This document shows positions 1 through 6,316 of a DNA stretch of 7,576 nucleotides, piece after piece. The stretch is from positions 1 to 7,576 of the forward strand of contig CAZEJK010000250.1 in NCBI GenBank assembly GCA_964512045.1, given 5' to 3'. Positions within the stretch are counted from its first letter, which is position 1; each line of letters opens with the position of its first letter. A model generated the notes under the pieces. That model was not told where the DNA came from, ran no database searches, and was given only the letters and a program-made list of their open reading frames with translations. The position numbers and the translations under genes were made by a program. The stretch is from CAZEJK01 sp964512045 (lineage in GTDB: Bacteria > Acidobacteriota > Thermoanaerobaculia > Thermoanaerobaculales > Sulfomarinibacteraceae).

Positions 1-913
1 GCGGATGCTTCGAGTTTTCGAAGATACGGAGTTTTGAGCCGCTGAAGAGCTCTGCGAGTGCTGCACGATGACCGCGCACCAGCGCTCGGGCGCAACGTCG
101 TGCCCCGGGGCTCGGGTGCAGTGCCAGGCTCGTTGCGCGAAGGGCAACCCAGAGCGTGTGCACGGCGGCCAGATACACCCGGTAGCTGCGCGGTCGAAAG
201 GACCGCAGGCGGGTCTTGGCCATCTCCTCGAGGTACAGCGCTGAGCGCTCGTGGGAGCCAGTTGTCGTGCCCATGTGGTGAACGGCGAGCATCCGGGGCT
301 CGAACCACAGCTTCCATCCCGACCGACGCAGCCGGAGGCAGAGGTCGAGGTCCTCATGGTAGAGGAAGAACCCTGGATCGAAGCCGCCGATGTCGGCAAA
401 CGCCCCGGCATCGATGGCGATCGCGGTTCCTGGAATGAACCCGACCTCTCTGGCGTGAAGGGCGTTCTCGGGTCGCCTGCTCTGGCGGACTGTACCGGTC
501 CACCAGCGGACGTCGCCTCCGGCGTACCAGAGGGCGCCGTCGCTGCGGCTGAGTCGGATCGGCCCACCAACCGCGCCCACCTGTGGACGTTGAAGAGCTT
601 CCGCAGCCGCGTCCAGGAAGCCCTCCTCGAGCTCGACGTCGTTGTTCAGGACGATCCACCCATCCGCGGTCAGACCGTTGGCGAGGAGGTGGGCGATGCC
701 TCGGTTGGCGCCCTCACCGTAGCCCGGGTTGTCGGCCGCTTCGAGGACGCTGACCTGTGTGACGTCTGCAAGGGACGCAGGGTGCAGATTGCCGCTGTTG
801 TCCACAACCACCGCGTTCCAATCACACTCGGAGGCGTTGTGGACGATGGAGCGTAGACATCGTCGAGCTGGCTCAGAAGCTCCGAAATGAACGACGATGA
901 TTCCAAGCTTCAT
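1..913 (-). CDS. Family 2 glycosyltransferase (rhamnosyltransferase/WbbL-like), 3' end cut by window
   Basis: Reading the minus strand from the ATG at 913 gives 304 uninterrupted residues to the left edge, where the C-terminus is cut off. The visible part is a GT-A glycosyltransferase of the COG1216 type. It has an N-terminal strand (MKLGIIVVHF), VVVDNS at 35-40, NPGYGEGANRG at 62-72, the metal/nucleotide-binding LNND at 89-92, GTAIAI at 162-167, and the acceptor/catalytic region GFDPGFFLYHEDLDLCLR at 177-194 with E187-D188. Family members transfer a sugar such as rhamnose from a nucleotide donor to a lipid-linked oligosaccharide on the cytoplasmic face; the actual sugar cannot be told. No membrane helix is obvious. 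The start is supported by GGGAG at 919-923, five bases upstream, and by an ATGA overlap with the flippase stop, so the two genes are probably co-transcribed and coupled. Confidence 0.9.
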   Translation of the reverse strand, partial: MKLGIIVVHFGASEPARRCLRSIVHNASECDWNAVVVDNSGNLHPASLADVTQVSVLEAADNPGYGEGANRGIAHLLANGLTADGWIVLNNDVELEEGFLDAAAEALQRPQVGAVGGPIRLSRSDGALWYAGGDVRWWTGTVRQSRRPENALHAREVGFIPGTAIAIDAGAFADIGGFDPGFFLYHEDLDLCLRLRRSGWKLWFEPRMLAVHHMGTTTGSHERSALYLEEMAKTRLRSFRPRSYRVYLAAVHTLWVALRATSLALHPSPGARRCARALVRGHRAALAELFSGSKLRIFENSKHP

Positions 914-2154
914 GCACGCTCCCGGGTGCGGCGTCCTGCCTGACTTGCGGCCACTGTGAGTATCAGCGCAAGCGTTGTCTGTACCGCAACTGCCGCGACT
1001 GCTGCGGCGATCGGCCCCGTCTTCGGGATCCAGTAGACATTAGCAGAGACCGTCATCACGACCGCACCGATGTAGGCTAGCAGAGTCCACTTCTGCCGAT
1101 TCCATGCTGCGAGCACGGTGCCCAGGCACATGGCGGCGCCCGCACCCGGCAACGCCCAGGCCAGCGCTGCAAGGAACCGTTCGGCGTCGGCAAAGCCTGC
1201 GCCGTAGATCTGCTGGACCAGCGGGGCTCTCGCGAGGTACAGACCACAGGCCAGCGTCGTGCCGGACAGAACGCCAAGGATCAGCGCGCTGTGCGTGGCG
1301 CGAACGCTCCCGGCGCCGTGTCCCGCCGTTCGCGAGAACGTCGGGTAGATGGCCATCGCGAGGAGCTGGGGCCCGGCGAGCACGCCCCACACCCACATGC
1401 TGGCGACACCATACTGGCCGATCGCCTCGGACGGTATGCCCAGCAGAGCCATCAGCAGTGTGTCGCTGCGCAGCAAGAGCTGTAACGTGAGCGCGAGTGC
1501 CATGAACGACGCCCCCTCGCGCCAGTGGGCCCGTACCGTCCCGAGTGCGTCAGGCGACGGAGACTGCGCAGGTAACCACCGCTTCTGCGTGCCGATCCAC
1601 GTCGTCGCCACCGCCGCGCCAACGGTGAACGCTGCTCCAGCGAGCCAGGAGCTGGGAATGGTGAGGACTCCAACGATCAACAGTGGCAGTGCGATCGCCG
1701 ACTCGATCGCTCGCGCTCGGGTCTCGACTCCCATGCGGTCCAGTCCCTTATGCGGAGCAGCGGTGACGATCAGGCGAGATCTGAGGAGGGCGTATGGCAC
1801 GAACGACAGCAGGCAGGACTGCAAGCCGGGACGGTCCGCGAGCGCAGCGACGGAGCACAGGACGATGGCAACGGCAACAGCAAGCGTGTTGGACACCTGA
1901 ATCGAACGGCGCAGGTGGGCGAGCGCTGCGCCTGGTCCTGTCGCGGTGGCACGGATCAGCACCTCGACCTGACCTCCGGACGTGATCGTCACCGCCACCA
2001 GCATCGCGCCCCAGGCGACAGTGAGCTCGCCGAGGCCGGCAGGGCCGACGAACCGACCCACGATTGCGGTGGCCGCCAGAACCGAGGACTTGACCAGAAG
2101 CTCACCTCCGGCAAGCCAGATCACGTTGCGAGCGATCACGGGGACAGCGTTCAT
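910..2154 (-). CDS. Polysaccharide flippase, MOP superfamily (Wzx/MVF type)
   Basis: This 414-residue, very hydrophobic protein has roughly 10-12 membrane helices. It starts with MNAVPVIARNVIWLAGGELL, the usual short amphipathic lead into helix 1 of Wzx-type proteins, followed by VGRFVGPAGLGELTVAW, a glycine-rich helix 1-2 region typical of the family. Near the C-terminus QQIYGAGFADAERFLAALAW matches the segment before the last helices of MVF/Wzx flippases. Its expected role is to move undecaprenyl-diphosphate-linked repeat units from the cytoplasmic to the outer membrane face. The frame stays open upstream to 2319, but those 55 residues are polar, unlike the family, and would cross the divergent promoter, so I chose the ATG at 2154. 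No Shine-Dalgarno site precedes it and a -10-like TATCAT lies nine bases upstream, so translation may be leaderless. It overlaps the next gene by ATGA. Confidence 0.9.
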   Translation of the reverse strand: MNAVPVIARNVIWLAGGELLVKSSVLAATAIVGRFVGPAGLGELTVAWGAMLVAVTITSGGQVEVLIRATATGPGAALAHLRRSIQVSNTLAVAVAIVLCSVAALADRPGLQSCLLSFVPYALLRSRLIVTAAPHKGLDRMGVETRARAIESAIALPLLIVGVLTIPSSWLAGAAFTVGAAVATTWIGTQKRWLPAQSPSPDALGTVRAHWREGASFMALALTLQLLLRSDTLLMALLGIPSEAIGQYGVASMWVWGVLAGPQLLAMAIYPTFSRTAGHGAGSVRATHSALILGVLSGTTLACGLYLARAPLVQQIYGAGFADAERFLAALAWALPGAGAAMCLGTVLAAWNRQKWTLLAYIGAVVMTVSANVYWIPKTGPIAAAVAAVAVQTTLALILTVAASQAGRRTRERA

Positions 2155-2163
2155 CCGCAACCG

Positions 2164-2169
2164 ATGATA
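2164..2169 (-). promoter_or_regulatory. Possible -10 element (TATCAT) for the flippase, leaderless layout
   Basis: On the minus strand TATCAT fits the TANNNT pattern of housekeeping -10 boxes and ends nine bases before the flippase ATG. Transcription would then start at or within a few bases of the start codon. The absence of a Shine-Dalgarno site there agrees with this. No good -35 box is visible at 17 bases spacing (ACGGCA). Confidence 0.35.
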
Positions 2170-2222
2170 CCTGGATCGACCACGTGTGCCGTTGACCTCG
2201 GTCGGGCGTTGTCGGGGAGCGG

Positions 2223-2228
2223 TATACT
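2223..2228 (+). promoter_or_regulatory. Possible -10 element (TATACT) for the glycosyltransferase/sugar transferase operon
   Basis: TATACT is close to the TATAAT consensus and sits 38 bases before the ATG at 2267, leaving room for a leader of about 30 bases that includes the ribosome binding site. The obvious -35-like TTGACC at 2192-2197 is 25 bases away, too far for a normal sigma-70-type pair, and no good hexamer lies at 16-18 bases. The promoter may need an activator or may be misread. Confidence 0.35.
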
Positions 2229-2255
2229 CCTCGTATGGCATCCGTCCCCAGGCGC

Positions 2256-2259
2256 AGGA
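2256..2259 (+). promoter_or_regulatory. Ribosome binding site AGGA deciding the start at 2267
   Basis: AGGA lies seven bases before the ATG at 2267. It supports this start over the in-frame GTG at 2186, which would add 27 residues unlike the family. Confidence 0.6.
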
Positions 2260-2266
2260 CATCGCA

Positions 2267-3448
2267 ATGCGGATACTGATCCTGTCGTCGCGCTGCCCGT
2301 ACCCCACGGTGAAAGGCAACCAGCTCCGGTTGCTCTACCAGCTCCGCTTTCTCAGCCGTCGTCACGAGGTTGCGCTGATCACGACCGATGACGGGATGGT
2401 CTCCTCCGTCGGGCTGGGACCGGTCGAGGAGCTTGCCACGACAACGGTGGTGCAGATGTCGCCGACGAGGTGGCTGCGGGCTCTGAGCGCACCACTCGCC
2501 GGCCGGCCGGCACAGGTCTCCTACTACCGCTCGCGGGCGTTTGCAGCTGCCGTGCAGCGAGCAGCGGAGGAGCTCAGGCCAGACGTTGCGGTCGTTCAGC
2601 TGTCACGCATGGCCATGTACGAGCCGGTGCTCCGTGCCGCGGGTGTGGAACGGGTCGTGCTCGACCTCGTGGACTCTCTGGCATTGAACCAACGGTCGCT
2701 GGCGGCGTTCACCGCTCCGCCGATCAGCTGGTTGCGCTGGATAGAGTCGCAGCTTGTGGCCCGTTTCGAACGCGCGGTCCTGCCGCGGTTCGACGCGATC
2801 ACGGTGGTCGCAGAGGCCGACCGGACCTTCCTTGGAGATCCACGCATCGTCGTCAATCCCCTCGGTGTTCAGCGGAGCCGACCGGTGGTGCCGATGGACG
2901 AGCGTGAGCCCGCAACTCTGCTCTTTTTTGGGAACATGAGCTATCCGCCGAACGTCCAGGCTGTGACCGAGCTGGTTCGCGAGGTGCTTCCGAAGGTCCA
3001 CGCCGTCCGCAGCGATGTCCGTGTCCGGATTGTCGGCGCCACGCCGAGCCGCGCTGTCCTCCGGCTGACCTCGGACAGCGTCGAGGTATCCGGGTATGTT
3101 TCCGACCTGGAGGCCGAGCTCGACCGTGCGACGCTCGCGGTGCTCCCGCTCCGCTCCGGTTCCGGGATGCACGGGAAGGTCCTGGAGGCGCTCGTCGCGG
3201 GCTTGCCGGTGATCACGACGCCATTTGTGCTCGGGGGCGTGCGGGCTCAGGCTGGAGTCGAGCTGCTCGTGGGGGAGACCTCCGACCAGCTTGCCCGACA
3301 CGTTCTCACGCTGCTGGCGGATACCGCGGCGCGGCGGCGGCTGTCGGAGGCTGGCCGCGGCCTGGTGGAGCGGCGCTACAGCTGGGAGCGATCGGTGGAG
3401 CAGTTCGAGGGTGTCGTGCAGCGGGTCGTGGGGCGCAGGGCGCGCTGA
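2267..3448 (+). CDS. Family 4 glycosyltransferase, Stp1-like (EPS/exosortase-locus type)
   Basis: This is a complete 393-residue GT-B glycosyltransferase. The N-terminal acceptor domain opens with MRILILSSRCPYPTVKGNQL, the strand and glycine loop seen in GT4 enzymes of the TIGR03087 (Stp1) kind, and continues with FLSRRHEVALIT at 28-39. The linker carries VVAEADRTFL (180-189) and NPLGV (197-201). The C-terminal donor domain (about 216-385) starts with LFFGNMSYPPNVQAV (219-233), which closely matches the FxGxMxYxPNxxAV motif of the Stp1 group. It then has VRIVGATP (253-260), VSGYVSDL (274-281) and SGMHGKVLEALVAGLPVI (298-315), with E307 in the place of the second glutamate of the usual EX7E motif. 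Its likely job is adding a sugar to the lipid-linked unit made by the next gene, but donor and acceptor are unknown. The end overlaps the downstream start as TGATG, indicating an operon. The Stp1 assignment is from remembered motifs and less certain than GT4. Confidence 0.9.
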   Translation: MRILILSSRCPYPTVKGNQLRLLYQLRFLSRRHEVALITTDDGMVSSVGLGPVEELATTTVVQMSPTRWLRALSAPLAGRPAQVSYYRSRAFAAAVQRAAEELRPDVAVVQLSRMAMYEPVLRAAGVERVVLDLVDSLALNQRSLAAFTAPPISWLRWIESQLVARFERAVLPRFDAITVVAEADRTFLGDPRIVVNPLGVQRSRPVVPMDEREPATLLFFGNMSYPPNVQAVTELVREVLPKVHAVRSDVRVRIVGATPSRAVLRLTSDSVEVSGYVSDLEAELDRATLAVLPLRSGSGMHGKVLEALVAGLPVITTPFVLGGVRAQAGVELLVGETSDQLARHVLTLLADTAARRRLSEAGRGLVERRYSWERSVEQFEGVVQRVVGRRAR

Positions 3449-4887
3449 TGCCGATGTCGCTGTGGGAACGACGTCTCCTCATCTTCTGCGGCGATGTGGT
3501 GGCGCTGGTCACAGCCGGCGCCGTCGCTTTGCTCGCGCGGGCGATACAGTACCGGGTGGCAGGTCTCGTGGCAGACCCGGCGGTCACGCGCTGGCAGGGG
3601 TTGTGGGTATGTACCCTCGGGGTGATCTGGCTCGGGGTGCTGGCGGTGAACGGCGGATACAAGACGCCGTTGATCGCGGTTCAGCGGACGGTGTTCCGTC
3701 GGCTGGTGATGACCACCGGAGTGGTGGCTTCAGGGTACGCGTTTCTGTTCTTCGTGCTCGGTAGGCCAGTGTTCGGAGCGCAGCCCTCCGACCCCGAGAT
3801 GGTGCAGCCGATTCTGGAGGCGCCGGCCCTTCCTCGGCTGACGCCGGTGCTGTTTCTGTTGATCGCGACCGTGGCAGTCGCTCTATGGCGCCAGGTGATG
3901 GCTCGCCAGCTCGAGGCGGATCGCTGGCGACGTCGGATTGTGGTCGTCGGTCACGGCGAGGCGGCGGCGACCTTGATTCGGGAGGTTCGGCAGGAGCTGG
4001 CGGACACCGAGGTGCTCGGGTTCGTGCCGGCGGCGAACGGGGACCGTGCGGGCGGGTTGGACGGTGTGCCTCTCGTCGATCTTCACGAGCTCCCCGATGG
4101 GAGCGTGGCGGACGAGATCGTCGTCACGACGCCAGATCCGCTGCCCAGACAGCTGGTCGCGGATCTGGTGAGCTGTCACGCACATGGTATTCGGGTGCGG
4201 TCGTTGTCGGCATTCTATGAGGAGTCGTTCGGCAGGGTCCCCGTGACCCTTCTCGGTCAGCGGTGGTTTCCGGCCCCGCTGACGGATCCCGGTGGGTTGC
4301 CGACGCTGTGGGAGATCGTCAAGCGGGGGATTGATCTCGCCGTCGCATGTGCCGGCCTGATCATTCTCGCGATCCTGATCGCACCGGTGGCGTTGGCGAT
4401 TCGTCTGGACAGCCGCGGACCGGTGTTCTTCCGGCAGCAACGGCTCGGCAGAAGCGGCACGAGCTTTTGGATCATCAAGTTCCGATCGATGGTGCCTGAT
4501 GCCGAGAAGACCGGACCGAGCCTCGCCGTCGACAACGATCCGCGGGTGACGCGGGTCGGACGCGTGCTCCGTCGACTCCGCCTGGACGAGCTGCCGCAGG
4601 TCCTCAACGTGCTGCGCGGCGAGATGAGCGTCGTGGGTCCGCGGCCGGAGCGGCTGGAGCTGATCGAGGAGCTCGAGCGCGAGATTCCGCACTACCGGGC
4701 ACGGCTGTCGGTGAAGCCGGGGCTGACGGGCTGGGCGCAGGTGAACTTCGGCTACGGCGCCACCATCAACGAGATGCGGCAGAAGCTCGAGCTCGACCTC
4801 TACTACGTGCGACACAAGAGCTTCTGGCTCGACCTGCTGATCATCCTGCGCACCATCGGCGTGGTGGCCGCGTTTCGCGGGAGGTAA
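3448..4887 (+). CDS. Polyprenyl-phosphate glycosyl-1-phosphate transferase (exopolysaccharide sugar transferase)
   Basis: This 479-residue membrane protein would start the polysaccharide by transferring a sugar-1-phosphate from a UDP-sugar to undecaprenyl phosphate. It has the three-part layout of the TIGR03025/WbaP-like family. Four N-terminal membrane helices lie at about 9-30, 48-66, 83-104 and 131-148. A Rossmann-like domain follows at about 162-265, with RIVVVGHGEAAATLI at 163-177 and FYEESFGRVPV at 256-266. After a further hydrophobic segment (294-320) comes the catalytic domain with KFRSM (344-348), the Asp-Glu dyad D380-E381 in LDELPQ, VVGPRPE (395-401) and KPGLTGWAQV (423-432). All catalytic motifs are intact. 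The start shares one base with the upstream stop (TGATG), with AGGG seven bases before it. The helix 3-4 loop (about 106-130) looks longer than usual. The sugar (glucose, galactose or another) cannot be read from sequence. Confidence 0.95.
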   Translation: MPMSLWERRLLIFCGDVVALVTAGAVALLARAIQYRVAGLVADPAVTRWQGLWVCTLGVIWLGVLAVNGGYKTPLIAVQRTVFRRLVMTTGVVASGYAFLFFVLGRPVFGAQPSDPEMVQPILEAPALPRLTPVLFLLIATVAVALWRQVMARQLEADRWRRRIVVVGHGEAAATLIREVRQELADTEVLGFVPAANGDRAGGLDGVPLVDLHELPDGSVADEIVVTTPDPLPRQLVADLVSCHAHGIRVRSLSAFYEESFGRVPVTLLGQRWFPAPLTDPGGLPTLWEIVKRGIDLAVACAGLIILAILIAPVALAIRLDSRGPVFFRQQRLGRSGTSFWIIKFRSMVPDAEKTGPSLAVDNDPRVTRVGRVLRRLRLDELPQVLNVLRGEMSVVGPRPERLELIEELEREIPHYRARLSVKPGLTGWAQVNFGYGATINEMRQKLELDLYYVRHKSFWLDLLIILRTIGVVAAFRGR

Positions 4888-4943
4888 CGCGCACCGCGGC
4901 CACGCGGGCCTTTTCGGGACTTCCTGCGAGCGACTCGCGTTAC
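4884..4943. repeat. 8-bp inverted repeat GTAACGCG/CGCGTTAC spanning the convergent gene ends
   Basis: GTAACGCG at 4884-4891 and CGCGTTAC at 4936-4943 are perfect inverted copies, 44 bases apart. Each includes the TAA stop of one of the two convergent genes. A second small hairpin, GCGAG/CTCGC with loop CGA at 4926-4938, lies directly after the permease stop. Chance is a reasonable explanation for an 8-bp match. Confidence 0.45.
4894..4914 (+). terminator. Weak candidate terminator of the sugar transferase operon
   Basis: Seven bases after the TAA, CCGCG (4894-4898) and CGCGG (4903-4907) can pair around GCCA. Alternatively, GGCC (4898-4901) pairs with GGCC (4907-4910) around ACGCG, directly followed by TTTT at 4911-4914. 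The stem is short and the T-run is only four bases, so efficiency is doubtful, but the position between convergent genes is right. Confidence 0.4.
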
Positions 4944-6316
4944 GCCATACGTGCCCAGCGGATCAGGGTCGCGAGCGTGGGTGGCTTGCCGTACATCAGA
5001 AGACCGATACGGAACACCTTGGCGGCGAACCATAGGGCCACGTACACGGATGCCGCGCCGATTGCGATCGTCAGCCACACCTGCCACAGCGGTGGCGGTG
5101 TTGTCGAGGTCATGCGGAGCAGCATGACGAAGGTGTTGATCGGTGGCAGGAAGCTGGTGATCGTCGCGAACAGTGAGTTCGGGTCGCGCAGGATGGGGAC
5201 CCACAGTAGCCACGGGACCATCATGGTGAGCATGACCGGGGTCATCAGGGACTGTGCTTCGCTGAGCTCGTTGACCGAGGAACCGATCGCCGCCATCAGT
5301 GACGCGATCACGAAGTACGACAGGAAGAAGAAGATGAACAGGTAGAGGAACAGCCAGGGGTCGATCAGGCCGAGAAAGGCGAACGAGAGCAGGGCGGCAA
5401 CCCCCATGCTGCCGTAGATCCCGAGAATGAGGAGCCCCACCGCCATCTGTCCGAGGATCTTGCCGGTCATCAGCTGCATCGGAGAGACGGCGGAGAGCAG
5501 GATCTCGACGACCCGGTTCGACTTCTCCTCGATGGTCGTGGTCATGATGTACTGCCCCCCGGAGAACACCGAGACCAGCAGCAGGATCATGAAGCCCCCG
5601 GGGACGAGCAGGTTGAGCACCTCGTTGGTCTCCTGCTCACCTGTCGCGGTGACGGTGGTCGACCGGACCCTGGGGACGTCGGTGAGACGCCGGATCGTCT
5701 CTGGATCCATGTCGTTGGCCGTCAGGCGGGCGGCGACGATGGCACGGCGCAGAGCGACCTGGATCTCGTCGACGAGCCTGTCATCCAGCTTCTCTCGGAC
5801 GAACAGATCGTAGCTTCCGAGCTCGCCCGACGGGGTGTCCGAGGAGACTGCATCCGGGTGTACGACCACCAGCGCAAGCCGTCCGCCGGTGTTCGGGGTG
5901 CCTTCGCGCAGCGGGTCCTTCGCGGCCTCCAGGTCGCTGGCGGCAGCGAGCCGTTCGACCTGGAGCACTGGAACCTCGCCGAGCATGGCATCGAGAAGCT
6001 GCGTGGTTGCAGGGTTGGCGTCAGCGAGGCGACCGAGACCCTCGCCGGTGAGCTCCTCGAGCTTGGCCTGCTGCTCGGCACGTCGCAGGGCGAGAGCCTG
6101 TGGCGAGATGAGATCGTCGAGACGGGGGGCGATCTCGCCTGTGGGATCGACCACCGCGATATCGCCCTCGATCTTCGGGGGCTCCTCCTGCATCAGCAGC
6201 GGCAAGAGCAGAATGAGCGCGCCGATGACGGCCGGGAGCACCAGCACACCGATGATGAAGCCCTTGGTCGCGACGGTGGCGACGAACTCTCGGATTGCGA
6301 TCTCGACGACCTTCAT
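4940..6316 (-). CDS. ABC-2 type transporter permease, NatB-like
   Basis: This 458-residue protein is the membrane half of an ABC exporter paired with the ATPase encoded just upstream. The first helix is at about 20-42, after MKVVEIAIREFVATVATKG, and is followed by a large predicted extracytoplasmic domain (about 43-234). Five more helices lie at roughly 235-257, 285-309, 318-342, 355-377 and 411-433. The segment EEKSNRVVEILLSAVSP (263-279) after helix 2 is the hallmark cytoplasmic loop of COG1668/ABC2_membrane_3 permeases. Residues 75-90 are charged and alanine/leucine-rich and could form a short coiled coil. Named relatives export sodium ions (Bacillus NatAB), but family substrates vary and the substrate here is unknown. 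The start at 6316 has GGAGG seven bases upstream and overlaps the ATPase stop by ATGA. The gene ends convergently with the polysaccharide operon. Confidence 0.92.
   Translation of the reverse strand: MKVVEIAIREFVATVATKGFIIGVLVLPAVIGALILLLPLLMQEEPPKIEGDIAVVDPTGEIAPRLDDLISPQALALRRAEQQAKLEELTGEGLGRLADANPATTQLLDAMLGEVPVLQVERLAAASDLEAAKDPLREGTPNTGGRLALVVVHPDAVSSDTPSGELGSYDLFVREKLDDRLVDEIQVALRRAIVAARLTANDMDPETIRRLTDVPRVRSTTVTATGEQETNEVLNLLVPGGFMILLLVSVFSGGQYIMTTTIEEKSNRVVEILLSAVSPMQLMTGKILGQMAVGLLILGIYGSMGVAALLSFAFLGLIDPWLFLYLFIFFFLSYFVIASLMAAIGSSVNELSEAQSLMTPVMLTMMVPWLLWVPILRDPNSLFATITSFLPPINTFVMLLRMTSTTPPPLWQVWLTIAIGAASVYVALWFAAKVFRIGLLMYGKPPTLATLIRWARMA

Larger units (their letters stand above)
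2155..2266. promoter_or_regulatory. Divergent intergenic promoter region of the polysaccharide locus
   Basis: These 112 bases separate the flippase (leftward) from the family 4 glycosyltransferase (rightward) when the biologically sensible starts are used. The region carries a -10-like hexamer for each direction (entered separately), a TTGACC at 2192-2197 and the palindrome CACGTG at 2181-2186. Both gene sets belong to one pathway, so a shared control region is plausible. Longer in-frame extensions of both genes run into it, but they translate to polar, family-atypical sequence. Confidence 0.6.

Noticed and set aside
251..856. Plus-strand open frame of 201 codons opposite the family 2 glycosyltransferase
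   Set aside because: It is the antisense shadow of a gene with clear GT2 motifs in the minus-strand frame; its product shows no family motif.
670..906. Minus-strand frame of 78 codons near the GT2 start
   Set aside because: It overlaps the GT2 coding frame in another phase and has a low-complexity Ser/Thr-rich translation; the GT2 frame with ATG at 913 explains the region.
2192..2228. TTGACC (2192-2197) and TATACT (2223-2228) as a matched -35/-10 pair
   Set aside because: The spacer is 25 bases, well outside the usual 16-19, so they are not presented as one promoter.
2186..2319. Apparent 134-base overlap of the flippase and GT4 genes if the longest frames are used
   Set aside because: Both N-terminal extensions are polar and family-atypical; starts at 2154 and 2267 fit family N-termini, and 2267 has a ribosome binding site.
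2603..3301. Minus-strand open frame of 232 codons opposite the family 4 glycosyltransferase
   Set aside because: It is an antisense shadow with no family motifs; the plus-strand frame is clearly a GT4.
3883..4815. Minus-strand open frame of 310 codons opposite the priming transferase
   Set aside because: Long antisense frames are common in high-GC genes. The translation is rich in Arg, His and Gln with no recognisable domain, while the plus strand has every catalytic motif of the sugar transferase family.
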